Below, one piece after another: positions 52,689 to 61,487 of a stretch of 64,000 nucleotides of DNA. The notes beneath the pieces were generated by a model that was given only the letters and a program-made list of their open reading frames with translations, was not told the DNA's origin and did no database searches. Location of the stretch: positions 617,001-681,000 of the forward strand of contig NC_014816.1 of the NCBI RefSeq assembly GCF_000175215.2, read 5' to 3'. This DNA is from Asticcacaulis excentricus CB 48 (GTDB taxonomy: Bacteria > Pseudomonadota > Alphaproteobacteria > Caulobacterales > Caulobacteraceae). Numbering within the stretch: position 1 is the stretch's first letter; each line of letters starts with the position of its first letter. A program made the position numbers and the translations under genes.

Positions 52689-53105
52689 TTACGCCAGAAC
52701 CACGCTCCCCAGTAGCACCTTGACGCCTTTTTGCTTGATGATGGCGTCGGTGGCCGTTTGGAGCTCACGCGTAAGATAGTCAAGATCGACAACAGACGAG
52801 GCCGTCAGCCCCATGGCATAGGCTTGCAGGCGCGCCACATAGGCATCGCGCAGGCGCGGGACTGACTTGCTCAGGGTTTCGGCCAGCTTCTCATTCTTGT
52901 TGGTGTCGAGCCCGACCTCAACCGTTAGCGTGCCGTGCTTGCCGCCGCGCGCCTTTGTAAAGACGGTCAGCAGCGGCATTTGCACAAAGTCGGCCCCGCC
53001 GCCCTTCTTCTTGGGCGCACTGGCCAGCGTGTGTGAAGCCGAGCCGCCGGCTGCCAGAAGCGTAAAGGCGGACAATTGCCATCTTAAAAGGTCGCGTCTA
53101 TTCAT
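52689..53105 (-). CDS. Tat-exported protein resembling the periplasmic part of FliL
   Basis: The 138-residue protein begins MNRRDLLRWQLSAFTLLAAG, a twin-arginine signal (RRDLLRW). The mature part is about 105 residues. Its layout is like the FliL core: a start such as FVQMPLLTVFTKARGGKHGT, then LTVEVGLDTNKNEKLAETL, then VPRLRDAYVARLQA, and an end with a short beta strand (VKVLLGSVVLA). FliL works near the stator at the flagellar motor. FliL has a membrane anchor and not a Tat signal, so this is only a resemblance. It diverges from the response regulator at 53249. Confidence 0.55.
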   Translation of the reverse strand: MNRRDLLRWQLSAFTLLAAGGSASHTLASAPKKKGGGADFVQMPLLTVFTKARGGKHGTLTVEVGLDTNKNEKLAETLSKSVPRLRDAYVARLQAYAMGLTASSVVDLDYLTRELQTATDAIIKQKGVKVLLGSVVLA

Positions 53106-53153
53106 GAGATGGAGGCTAGCACAACAGGGTTTACAGGCGGTTTCTATTTACGC

Positions 53154-53167
53154 TTAATTTCAATTAA
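53154..53167. promoter_or_regulatory. TTAA-N6-TTAA box between the FliL-like and response-regulator genes
   Basis: Half-sites at 53154-53157 and 53164-53167 are six bases apart in the 143-base divergent gap. Two more TTAA half-sites, at about 53185 and 53197, follow eight bases apart. CtrA control of either gene is possible. Confidence 0.55.
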
Positions 53168-53248
53168 CCAAGTATTTTCAAATGGTTAAATATGGAATTA
53201 AGAATTAGGAGCTAGGGTGCCTCCGCGAAGAATTGCGGTACCTCTCTG

Positions 53249-54154
53249 ATGTCTGAAACCTCTGCGCTGTTGCGCCATGTCAATCTGCCGGCCACGACGG
53301 TCCTGATTGTCGAAGATAATGACGGGCTGAGGCGGATGATCGTCGAGGTGCTGCGCGCCTCGGGTTTTCAGCAACTGATTCAGGCCCGTGACGCGGAAGA
53401 GGCGATCGAGCTTCTGGGGGCCTATAATCCCGAACTAATGATCCTTGACTGGAATATGCCGGGCCTGTCGGGCATTGATCTGACGCTGTTACTACGGCAG
53501 GCGGCGGTGAATGAGGACACACGCTTTCCAAATCCGCGTATCCCCGTACTCATGCTGACCGGGCGTCAGCGTTCGCGCGATGTGACCGAAGCGCGTAATG
53601 CCGGGGTCGATGAATTTGTCATCAAGCCGTTTTCGACGCGCAGCCTCATGCGTGGGGTCGCGTCCGCCCTGTCCCGTCAGCGCCCATTTATCGTGTCGGC
53701 GGGCTATGTCGGCCCATGTCGACGTCGGCGAAAGGATGAGGACTATCGGGGCCTGATGCGCCGCGTCGATGATATAGAGGCCGCTGCTGACCGCCACTCA
53801 CGCGCCTTGTTTCAGCAGACCCTGTCGGTCGAGCTCGAGGCCCTTCACGCCCTGATGTCAGCGCGGGGCGGGCTGCACAAGGAGACGCTGGATTACCTGA
53901 TCGAGCGTACCAGCGAAGCCGAAACCCAGGCGGTAAGATATCGCCAGAGGCTGCTGGCCGAAGCTACACGTTCTTTAAAGGAATATGTGTCATATTTCGG
54001 AAAGGCGGCCGAACCGGATGTGCTGGACGTGCATCTGGATTCTATCCGCCGGCTGAACGCGCTGCGCAATGAGGATACGGCCGAAGGCCAGACCATCATT
54101 CGTCAGCTTGAAGCGCTGGTGAAGAATCGAAAGAGGAAGAAACTGTCGGCATGA
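53249..54154 (+). CDS. Response regulator with helical C-terminal region of unknown output
   Basis: The 301-residue protein has an N-terminal receiver domain (about 13-145) with VLIVEDNDGLRR, the acceptor D67 in MILDWNMPGLSG and the lysine in EFVIKPFSTRS. The C-terminal ~130 residues are helical and charged (HSRALFQQTLSVELEALHAL; RRLNALRNEDTAEGQTIIRQ) and fit no common output domain. It begins 143 bases from the Tat protein and ends in an ATGA overlap with the next gene, so the two are translationally coupled. It could pass a phosphate signal to the two paralogs downstream. Confidence 0.85.
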   Translation: MSETSALLRHVNLPATTVLIVEDNDGLRRMIVEVLRASGFQQLIQARDAEEAIELLGAYNPELMILDWNMPGLSGIDLTLLLRQAAVNEDTRFPNPRIPVLMLTGRQRSRDVTEARNAGVDEFVIKPFSTRSLMRGVASALSRQRPFIVSAGYVGPCRRRRKDEDYRGLMRRVDDIEAAADRHSRALFQQTLSVELEALHALMSARGGLHKETLDYLIERTSEAETQAVRYRQRLLAEATRSLKEYVSYFGKAAEPDVLDVHLDSIRRLNALRNEDTAEGQTIIRQLEALVKNRKRKKLSA

Positions 54155-55332
54155 GTGCGGTGGCAACCTACCAGCAGACCAAGGGCGCATTTCAGGCGCG
54201 TTCGGACAAGGGTAAGCCCGCTTCACGCGATGTGCGCAATCTGGCCAATTTGGGCGATACAGCCTCGACCAGCCGCGTCCTCAATCTGGCAGCGATTGCC
54301 CTCGTCATGTCCAGCGAAAAAGACTATGTCGCCAAGCCGTTCTTCCGCGACCGCCAGCTTAATCGCGCCATACTGATCAAGCACACCCTGCGTTCCAACG
54401 AACGCGATCTGTTCAGCCGCACACGGCGCACGGCGACCAAGATCGTCATGCCGTTCGACGCCACAGACCTGCGTCTGGGCGGGCGTTCGGTTATGGTCAA
54501 TCAGGTGGGCTTCGAAGCCTTTTGCCGCACGCAGTTCGGCATTGGGGATGTCAATTCGCATTTGGATGTGCAGGTTCTGCGCCTGCTGGACAACCTCCCG
54601 TCGCTCGACCCGTTTCTGGTTCGCGAGCACTTGTCGCGCAATGGTTTCAAGCCCGGCGCCTGTTATCTCAATATCTCCGCCCATGATATTCAGCGCATGA
54701 TCGGCTTTGCCAATGGCGAGATCGAGCAACTGGTGCGCACCGCGTTCGGTAACATGATGGTCGGCGGAGCCAGCATCAAGCTGGCGGGCAAGATCCTGTC
54801 GAATGAGCTTGATCAGGAGTTGTCGCCCCTGCGCCAGACCCTGCGCATGTCGGAAGAAGAGTTCTCCGAAGGGATCTTCTCCTGGCGCGGCTTCCTCTAT
54901 TTCAAATGGCGTCACGAAGAACTGCAAAACGAGATGCGTCGCGTCATTCAGGGTCTGGGTTCTTATCAGCCCGTCGGCGCGATTGACGATCAGGTGCGTG
55001 ACTATCTGCGCGAAGTACGTCCGCGGCTGGGCCGCCGTATCGCTAAGGCGGTCAATGAGGTGGCGCGCACCATCGCCATCTATGATCGCGCCTATCACGC
55101 GCTGACTCAGGGGCAAAACCCCGGCCCCTTCCGTCAGTTTCTGCTTCAGGGGCCGAAGCTGTTTTTCGAACTGGGCGAAACCATCGGGATACTGGGGCAC
55201 ATCTCGTCCTTCTGGACCTATCGCATGATGTCGAGCTTGGCCGCCCAACGGCTGACCGCGCTGGAATATGCCGACGTGCTGATGGATTTTGACGACAGCC
55301 TGATGATTTTAGGACCTGACGACGAGGATTAA
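54151..55332 (+). CDS. Unknown protein, paralog A of a tandem pair
   Basis: The 393-residue protein belongs to no family I know. It is soluble, with no signal peptide or membrane helix. It shares long segments with the next gene (55413), which is a clear duplicate: RNLANLGDTAST, SLDPFLVRE, LRQTLRMS, FSWRGFLYFKWR and EYADVLMDF all have close matches. The stretch NLPSLDPFLVREHLSRNG (about residues 148-165) is the best conserved. The start overlaps the response-regulator stop by four bases. Its neighbours suggest a signalling or cell-cycle role, which is inference only. Confidence 0.8.
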   Translation: MSAVATYQQTKGAFQARSDKGKPASRDVRNLANLGDTASTSRVLNLAAIALVMSSEKDYVAKPFFRDRQLNRAILIKHTLRSNERDLFSRTRRTATKIVMPFDATDLRLGGRSVMVNQVGFEAFCRTQFGIGDVNSHLDVQVLRLLDNLPSLDPFLVREHLSRNGFKPGACYLNISAHDIQRMIGFANGEIEQLVRTAFGNMMVGGASIKLAGKILSNELDQELSPLRQTLRMSEEEFSEGIFSWRGFLYFKWRHEELQNEMRRVIQGLGSYQPVGAIDDQVRDYLREVRPRLGRRIAKAVNEVARTIAIYDRAYHALTQGQNPGPFRQFLLQGPKLFFELGETIGILGHISSFWTYRMMSSLAAQRLTALEYADVLMDFDDSLMILGPDDED

Positions 55333-55412
55333 CCGTCTTCGTTCACACCCTATTGGAACCTGTCTTTTAGGCTCCGGGTTCATTCCCGTCCCCAGGTGTC
55401 TAACGGATAGTC

Positions 55413-56633
55413 ATGGTTTCAACGGCCCGCCGAAATTACAAGATGACCCGCGGCCCGGATCAGGCGAACCGCGTCATCCGCGAATACCGCAATCTGGCCA
55501 ATCTGGGTCAAACGGCCGCCTCAACGCGCGTACTTAACCTGTCGCGGGTCTACCGCCTGCATCACAAAGATGAGGACTATGGGGACAATCCCTTCTTTCA
55601 GTCCTCACTTCTCAACCGATGCATCATCCTCAAACACACCCTGCGTCTCAACGAGCGGCACTTTTATCACGGCACCCGTCGCACCGTGACCAAGATCATC
55701 TTGCCGTATGATCATTTTGATCTGCGTCTGGGGGCGTCCAGCATCTTCATCAACCAGATTGGTTTCGAGCAACTGGCGCGGGATTATCTGTCGATCAGCG
55801 ATTTCGACAAGAATCCCGACATAAAAATCCTGCGCCGTCTGGATCAGTTGCCGTCGCTCGACCCGTTTCTCGTGCGTGAAACTCTGGCGCGCAACGGCCA
55901 TCGTCCGGCGGGTATCTATCTGCGCCTGTCGCCCGCCGATCTGTCGCGAATGATGCAGTTTACTTCCAGCGAAATTGAGCGGCTGGTCAATACGGCGCTG
56001 GGCGATCACTATGTCGGGGCCTCGATGAAGCTCGGCAACAAAATCCTCTCCGATCAGCTTGATCGCGAACTGTGGCCGCTGAAAGAGACGTTCCGCATGT
56101 CCGATACGGAATTCGCCGAAGGTGTCTTCGCCTGGCGCGGTTTCCTCTATTACAAGTGGCGTTACCTTGAGCTTCAGGACCGCCTGCGCGAGGTCCTCGC
56201 CGGGATCGGCACCTATCAGCCCTTCGGCGTCAGCGACGAACGCGTAACGGACTACATCCTCAGCGCCCGGCTGCGTCTGGCACGCGGCATGGCGCGTGCG
56301 CTCAATCAGGCCTATGACGTGCTGAAAATCTACGATATGGCCTATGCCGATCTGGTCAGCCACAACAAGCCAGGGCCGTTCAAGCGCTTCCTGCTCAATG
56401 GCTCCGGCCTCTTCACCGAACTGGGTGAGATTATCGGTACGCTGGACCATATCGCGGCCTTCTGGAGCTTCCGTATGAACCGCGCCATTCAGTCGGGCAA
56501 GCCGATGAAGCCGGTTGAATATGCTGATGTGCTGATGGACTTTGAAAGCGGGCTTAACTACCTGTTCGAGGATCGCCCCAGCTTCAGCGTGACGACCTCG
56601 GGGTTTCTGCGCGCCAGTATCCCAGCGGGGTAA
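55413..56633 (+). CDS. Unknown protein, paralog B of a tandem pair
   Basis: The 406-residue protein is the duplicate of the gene at 54151. Matching parts run nearly end to end: RNLANLGQTAAST, TRRTVTKIILPYDHFDLRLG, SLDPFLVRE, FAWRGFLYYKWR, TELGEIIGTLDHI and EYADVLMDF. Its first ~25 residues (MVSTARRNYKMTRGPDQANR) and its tail (FSVTTSGFLRASIPAG) are distinct. It is soluble. The gap to paralog A is 80 bases. No terminator is clear in the gap, so one transcript is likely. No family is recognised. Confidence 0.8.
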   Translation: MVSTARRNYKMTRGPDQANRVIREYRNLANLGQTAASTRVLNLSRVYRLHHKDEDYGDNPFFQSSLLNRCIILKHTLRLNERHFYHGTRRTVTKIILPYDHFDLRLGASSIFINQIGFEQLARDYLSISDFDKNPDIKILRRLDQLPSLDPFLVRETLARNGHRPAGIYLRLSPADLSRMMQFTSSEIERLVNTALGDHYVGASMKLGNKILSDQLDRELWPLKETFRMSDTEFAEGVFAWRGFLYYKWRYLELQDRLREVLAGIGTYQPFGVSDERVTDYILSARLRLARGMARALNQAYDVLKIYDMAYADLVSHNKPGPFKRFLLNGSGLFTELGEIIGTLDHIAAFWSFRMNRAIQSGKPMKPVEYADVLMDFESGLNYLFEDRPSFSVTTSGFLRASIPAG

Positions 56634-56764
56634 ACGAGGCTCTGTAAAGGGGCACAAAAGGCGATGGCGAGAGCTTACGCCTTTTAATTTGAGAAGAATA
56701 TAAGCATATAAAGATATGTTTATATGATTATTGACTCCGTCGCTTTGCCCGTCTAATGTCCGGC

Positions 56765-56930
56765 TGTCAGCGGTCCGCGCCTCTCATGAGGCGTGGCTAA
56801 GAGGGAAGCCGGTCCAAACCCGGTGCTGCCCCCGCAACTGTAGGCGGTGAGTGTCGATCCGAAAGACCATTAGGGTGCGCCCTGAGAAGGTGGCTCGAAA
56901 CCGTGACCCGCAAGCCAGGAGACCTGCCAC
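56765..56930 (+). ncRNA. Cobalamin (B12) riboswitch
   Basis: The conserved core is plain: GGGAAGCCGGTCCAAACCC (56803-56821), then GCTGCCCCCGCAACTGTA (56825-56842), and the B12-box part CAAGCCAGGAGACCTGCC (56911-56928). Spacing and order match the AdoCbl riboswitch family. It lies 117 bases before mesX, so when B12 is plentiful it should shut off the B12-independent methionine synthase genes. Confidence 0.95.
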
Positions 56931-57022
56931 TGACCGCATCTGTCATCCCGGGCGGAGGGCCACGGGCATGAGTCCTTTGCCCTGCGGCCTGACGCGGGAT
57001 CGCGGACCTGTGCCCAAAGCGC

Positions 57023-57041
57023 TCCCCCACAGTAACGGGGA
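57023..57041 (+). promoter_or_regulatory. Hairpin covering the mesX ribosome-binding site
   Basis: TCCCC (57023-57027) can pair with GGGGA (57037-57041), which is the likely ribosome-binding site six bases before the GTG of mesX. It is a good candidate for the expression platform of the B12 riboswitch, acting on translation. Confidence 0.55.
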
Positions 57042-57046
57042 ATACC

Positions 57047-58051
57047 GTGTCACACTCTTCGCCAGTCGCGCCGCTCTCAGACTTCGATTTTACCCTGCGG
57101 CGCCTTCGCTTCAATGAGCACTACACGCCGTCGCAAACCACGCGCCTAACCACCAATTTCGCCAATCTGGCCAGAGGCGATACCCGCCAGCAAAACCTGC
57201 GCAACGCTTTGCGCATGATCGATAATCGCTTCAACGCGCTGGCCCATTGGGATAACCCGAACGCTGACCGTTACGCCATCGAACTCGATATCATTTCGGT
57301 CGAGATAGACCTGCCGGATCGGGCGACCAATGACCGTTTTCCGTTGCTCGAAATCCTAAACACGACCATTCTTGATCGTCACACCTCCTCAAGCATCGCA
57401 GGCATGACGGGCAACAACCTGTCGTCCTTTGTGCGCGACTACGATTTCAGCGTCGTGCTGCCCGCGCACAACCGGGACCGCCCTGACTTCAGCCTGCCGC
57501 CCAACTTCGGAGACCTGCACGGCCACCTGTTTCTCAGCTTCGTTCGGTCGCCAACTTATAAGGCGCAGTTTCACAAGCCGCCCGTCATCTGCCTGAGCGT
57601 CGCCAACAGTAAGACCTATAGGCGGACGAACACGTACCACCCGATACTGGGCGTTGAATACGAGCAAAACGACGAGTCGCTGACGGATATATATTTCCGG
57701 AAAATGGGATTAACGGTGCGCTTCTTCATGCCGCCGGGCAGCGTCGCGCCGCTGGCCTTCTATTTCTTCGGCGACCTGCTCTCTGACTACACGTCTCTGG
57801 AACTGATCAGCACGATCAGCACCATGGAGAGCTTTCAGAAGATCTATCGCCCGGAAATCTACAACGCGAATGCGGCCGCCGGTGCGGTCTATCAGCCTAG
57901 CCTGCAACACCCCGACTATTCGCTGACCCAGGTGGTCTATGACCGCGAAGAACGCAGCCGTCTGGCCGTCGAACAGGGGCGCTTTGCCGAGGCGCACTTC
58001 ATCACCCCGTACCGCACCCTGCTTGAGCAGTGGTCCGCACATTACGCTTGA
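57047..58051 (+). CDS. mesX: DUF1852 protein MesX, partner of methionine synthase MesD
   Basis: The 334-residue protein matches DUF1852. It begins with SDFDFTLRRLRFNEHYTPS and has NLARGDTRQQNLRNALRMID and DNPNADRYAIELDII. From memory, MesX is needed with MesD for an oxygen-dependent, folate-independent methionine synthase. The pairing with mesD 17 bases downstream supports this. The start is GTG at 57047, right behind the riboswitch and its hairpin. No signal peptide or membrane segment is seen. Its own chemistry is not well known to me. Confidence 0.88.
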   Translation: MSHSSPVAPLSDFDFTLRRLRFNEHYTPSQTTRLTTNFANLARGDTRQQNLRNALRMIDNRFNALAHWDNPNADRYAIELDIISVEIDLPDRATNDRFPLLEILNTTILDRHTSSSIAGMTGNNLSSFVRDYDFSVVLPAHNRDRPDFSLPPNFGDLHGHLFLSFVRSPTYKAQFHKPPVICLSVANSKTYRRTNTYHPILGVEYEQNDESLTDIYFRKMGLTVRFFMPPGSVAPLAFYFFGDLLSDYTSLELISTISTMESFQKIYRPEIYNANAAAGAVYQPSLQHPDYSLTQVVYDREERSRLAVEQGRFAEAHFITPYRTLLEQWSAHYA

Positions 58052-58068
58052 CTCGTGAGGTAATTCTG

Positions 58069-59097
58069 ATGGCTTTACTCCTTCCCCCGTCCACCGCCGG
58101 CAGTCTGCCGAAACCGTCTTGGCTGGCCGAGCCGCAAACCCTTTGGTCGCCATGGAAACTGCAAGCTGAGGCCCTGAGCGAGGGCAAGCGAGACGCCCTG
58201 CGTCTGGCGCTGGATGATCAGATTCAGGCGGGTATTGAAATCGTCAGCGACGGCGAACAGACGCGTCAGCACTTTGTCACTACCTTCATCGAACACCTCG
58301 ACGGCGTCGATTTCTCAAAGCGCGAAACCGTCCGTATCCGTGACCGTTACGAAGCCAGCGTGCCGACGGTGTTGGGGGCGGTCTCACGCCCCCGACCGGT
58401 CTTTGTCGAAGACGCCCGATTCCTGCGTCAGCAGACGAAACAGCCCATCAAATGGGCGTTGCCGGGGCCGATGACCATGGTCGATACCCTGTTTGACGCC
58501 CACTACAAGAGCCGCGAAAAACTGGCCTGGGCGTTTGCTGAAATACTCAATCAGGAGGCCAGAGAGCTGGAGGCTGCGGGTGTTGATATTATCCAGTTCG
58601 ATGAGCCCGCTTTCAATGTCTTCTTCAATGAGGTCAATGACTGGGGCGTGGCGGCGCTCGAAAAGGCTGCCGAGGGCCTAAGGTGTGAGACGGCCGTGCA
58701 CATCTGCTACGGCTACGGCATCAAAGCCAATGCCGAATGGAAAAAGACGCTGGGGTCGCAGTGGCGGCAGTATGAAGAGGCCTTTCCCAAACTGCAAACC
58801 TCCAGCCTCGATATCATTTCGCTGGAATGTCACAATTCGCGCGTGCCGATGGAGCTTATCGAGTTGATACGCGGCAAGAAGGTGATGGTCGGGGCCATTG
58901 ATGTGGCCAGTTCTGTCATCGAGACGCCTGAAGAGGTGGCCGACACCTTGCGCAAGGCCTTGCAATTTGTCGATGCCGACAAGCTCTATCCCTGCACCAA
59001 TTGCGGTATGGCCCCTCTGCCGCGCGACGTCGCTACGGGTAAGCTGCGGGCGCTGGGGGCCGGGGCGGCAATCGTGCGCAGGGAGCTTATGGCCTAA
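58069..59097 (+). CDS. mesD: Core MetE-type methionine synthase MesD
   Basis: ATG at 58069 with a GAGGTAA site gives 342 residues. That is about the length of the C-terminal MetE catalytic half alone. The zinc ligands are visible: His and Cys in AVHICYGYG, Glu in ISLECHNS, and Cys in CTNCGMAPL near the end. It makes methionine from homocysteine without B12. As it lacks the N-terminal MetE half, the folate donor site is absent, and MesD-type enzymes need MesX. The gene converges with the transporter, and the stop codons overlap. Confidence 0.9.
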   Translation: MALLLPPSTAGSLPKPSWLAEPQTLWSPWKLQAEALSEGKRDALRLALDDQIQAGIEIVSDGEQTRQHFVTTFIEHLDGVDFSKRETVRIRDRYEASVPTVLGAVSRPRPVFVEDARFLRQQTKQPIKWALPGPMTMVDTLFDAHYKSREKLAWAFAEILNQEARELEAAGVDIIQFDEPAFNVFFNEVNDWGVAALEKAAEGLRCETAVHICYGYGIKANAEWKKTLGSQWRQYEEAFPKLQTSSLDIISLECHNSRVPMELIELIRGKKVMVGAIDVASSVIETPEEVADTLRKALQFVDADKLYPCTNCGMAPLPRDVATGKLRALGAGAAIVRRELMA

Positions 59098-60839
59098 CCA
59101 AAACTCGCGCTGAGGACAAAGGCGGTGGTGGCCACGACCAGCACCGCCAGAAGCGCGCCTGCCCGTGCATAGTCGGTGAAGCGATAGCCGCCCGGTGCCA
59201 TGACCAGCAAATTGTTCTGATGCCCGATGGGAGTCAGGAAGTCTGACGAGGTGCCGACCAGAACGGCCAGCAGTAGGGCGTCGGGTGACACATGGAGTAT
59301 TTGCGCCAGCTGAATGGCCAGCGGGCCCATGATCAGCGCCGTGGCGACATTGTTGAGCAGGATGGTCAGGAACAGGGTGAGGCCGCAAACCGCCGCGATG
59401 CAGGCGATCAGGGGCGCGCCCTTAAGCCCGCCCGCCAATGCATCAGCGACCATTTTCGCCGCACCTGAGGTTTCAAAGCTCTGCCCCACCGGGATCATGG
59501 CCGCCAGCAGGACGATCACGCTCCAGTCGATGGACTTATAGATTTCCGGGGCGGGGATTAGCCGCAGGGCCGCCATGGCCGCCGCCGCTGCGAGAAAGGT
59601 CAGAGCGGGGGAGACGTCGAACAGCACGGTCACCGCGATGGCCAGAACGAAGATGCCGACCGTCTGGATCGCCGCGCGGATATTAACGGGGGCGGTGTCG
59701 GCACGATCGATTTCCAGCAGGCGTTGTTGCGTGCCAAATCGCGCAATATCAGCGGCCTGACCGCGGATAAATAACTGATCGCCGCCTTGCAGGATGATGC
59801 CCCCGAGCGGCTGTTTCAGGCGCGCGGCGCGTGGTCCGCCGGCCGTGACATTCAGCGCGCCGCCGCTGCGGTGAGTGATGGCATCGTAGCGTTCACCGAT
59901 AATGGGGGAACCGTGCGCCACGACCATGTGTGCTGTCACCTCGTGCTCGGCCGGCAGGGGCGCGGCGGTCTTGACGTCCAGACTGTCAGCCACGTCTCCG
60001 GGCATATAACGCGACAGAAGGAGCAGCTTGTCGCCGCGTTTCAGGCGATCCTCTTCCGGCCAGTCAATGATCTTGTCGCGGCGGATGAGGCGCAGTAGGC
60101 GCGTGCGGCTGGCGTGCAACTGTTTCGACAGGGCGTGGCGGCTGAGTTCAACGGCATGGGTGAGGGTGAGTTCAAACACCTTCCATGGGGCGGCGTGGCC
60201 TTCCATCGTGCCGCGGCGCGGCGGCAGCAGACGCCAGCCGATGACGGCCAGATAGACGATACCGACCACGGCCACAGCGATGCCCACCGGTGCCATGGAG
60301 AAGAACCCGAAGCCCTGACCCAGCCGCTCCTCGCGCACCGAGGACAAAATCATATTGGCCGGGGTACCGATCAGGGTGATCATGCCGCCCATGATTGTAG
60401 CAAAGGCCAGCGGCATCAGGATGGTTCCGACAGCCTTCTTGTTTTGACGCGCGATCTCCGCCCCCAGCGGCATGACGATGACCAGAGCGGCGATATTGTT
60501 CATGAAGGCCGACAACAACGCGCCGACGGACATCAGCATGGCCATTTGCAGGCTGTAGGTCGCCTTGCCGAACATGATGTAGCGCGCCAGTTTACCCGCC
60601 ACGCCACTCAGTTCCAGCGTGCGACCAACGATCAGAACGGCGGCGACCGCCACCACGGCAGGGTCGCCGAAGCCGCTCAAGGCGTCCTCAGGCTTGACGA
60701 CGCCAGCGATCAGTCCGGCCAGCAGGGCCAAAACGGCGATCAGGTCGTGGCGCACCCGTTCGGTGACAAACAGCACTAGGGCCCCGGCCAGGATCAGTGC
60801 ACTGATGAGGGCGGGCGAAACAAAGGGGCTTAAGTCCAT
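59094..60839 (-). CDS. SLC13/DASS-type anion transporter with RCK_C (TrkA-C) domains
   Basis: The 581-residue protein has two membrane halves (about 10-205 and 395-580), each with several helices. The family hairpin motif is seen in the first half (TLIGTPANMI) and again in the second (VGTSSDFLTPIGHQNNLLV). Two RCK_C domains (about 215-385) lie between them in the cytoplasm, with DWPEEDRLKRGDKLLLLSRY. This is the layout of bacterial transporters for sulfate, dicarboxylates or other anions, some of which serve sulfur uptake. The substrate is unknown. mobA lies 74 bases upstream on the same strand. Confidence 0.9.
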   Translation of the reverse strand: MDLSPFVSPALISALILAGALVLFVTERVRHDLIAVLALLAGLIAGVVKPEDALSGFGDPAVVAVAAVLIVGRTLELSGVAGKLARYIMFGKATYSLQMAMLMSVGALLSAFMNNIAALVIVMPLGAEIARQNKKAVGTILMPLAFATIMGGMITLIGTPANMILSSVREERLGQGFGFFSMAPVGIAVAVVGIVYLAVIGWRLLPPRRGTMEGHAAPWKVFELTLTHAVELSRHALSKQLHASRTRLLRLIRRDKIIDWPEEDRLKRGDKLLLLSRYMPGDVADSLDVKTAAPLPAEHEVTAHMVVAHGSPIIGERYDAITHRSGGALNVTAGGPRAARLKQPLGGIILQGGDQLFIRGQAADIARFGTQQRLLEIDRADTAPVNIRAAIQTVGIFVLAIAVTVLFDVSPALTFLAAAAAMAALRLIPAPEIYKSIDWSVIVLLAAMIPVGQSFETSGAAKMVADALAGGLKGAPLIACIAAVCGLTLFLTILLNNVATALIMGPLAIQLAQILHVSPDALLLAVLVGTSSDFLTPIGHQNNLLVMAPGGYRFTDYARAGALLAVLVVATTAFVLSASFG

Positions 60840-60913
60840 TCAGCGGTGGTCCGGTCGAAGGCAGGGTCTCTCTACTGCCCGCAACACTGGTAAAGGCGCG
60901 ATAGGGAATGTCC

Positions 60914-61459
60914 TCAGGCGCGGGGCTTAAGGGCCGCGACGTCCTGCGGCGTGTTCAGGTTGCGCAAGTTCAGACCCGGCGGGACCGGGATTTCGACGCA
61001 GCCCACCTGCCGTAAGAGGGCGCGCAACGACGGCGCGCGCGCGGCGGTGGTCACACACTGGCGGGCGGCCGTAAGGACCGCCGGGCTCAGGCGCAGGGCA
61101 AAGGGCAGGGGCTCCCCTTCAAAATAGGCGCCTACGCCCTTGTGCGCGGCCAGCAGACGCAGGGTATCGGGCGACAGTTCGGGCATATCGACGGGTACAC
61201 ACAAGACCTGCTCCACATCCACGCCGACCTGCATCAGGGCGGCCAACACGCCACCTGCCGGGCCGCTGTCCGCGACCGGATCACCCAGACCGCCGGGCAG
61301 GTCGGGACGTCCGCTATAGAGGATATGCGCCGCCCCCGCCGCTGTTAGGGTGTTGGCAGCGACCTCCAGCCACGTCTGGCCGTTGAAAATCAGGCCCGCC
61401 TTGTCCACGCCCATGCGCCGTGATTTACCCCCACAAAGCACAATACCGGCAAGGGACAT
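60914..61459 (-). CDS. mobA: Molybdenum cofactor guanylyltransferase MobA
   Basis: MobA adds GMP to molybdopterin to make the bis-MGD cofactor of the DMSO-reductase family. The 181-residue product has the nucleotidyltransferase loop LCGGKSRRMGVDKA (8-21) and later VPVDMPEL, the metal-binding Asp region. The length is normal for the short MobA type. No other molybdenum gene is in view. It follows the GH43 gene by 28 bases on the same strand. Confidence 0.93.
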   Translation of the reverse strand: MSLAGIVLCGGKSRRMGVDKAGLIFNGQTWLEVAANTLTAAGAAHILYSGRPDLPGGLGDPVADSGPAGGVLAALMQVGVDVEQVLCVPVDMPELSPDTLRLLAAHKGVGAYFEGEPLPFALRLSPAVLTAARQCVTTAARAPSLRALLRQVGCVEIPVPPGLNLRNLNTPQDVAALKPRA

Positions 61460-61487
61460 GGGGTCTGACCTCCAAAAGGGTTTCGCG

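Noticed and set aside
54223..55248. Long open frame antisense to paralog A, with a similar one at 55605-56657 antisense to paralog B
   Set aside because: Both reflect the codon bias of the sense genes. The sense proteins show conserved paralogous blocks, so the sense strand is the coding one.
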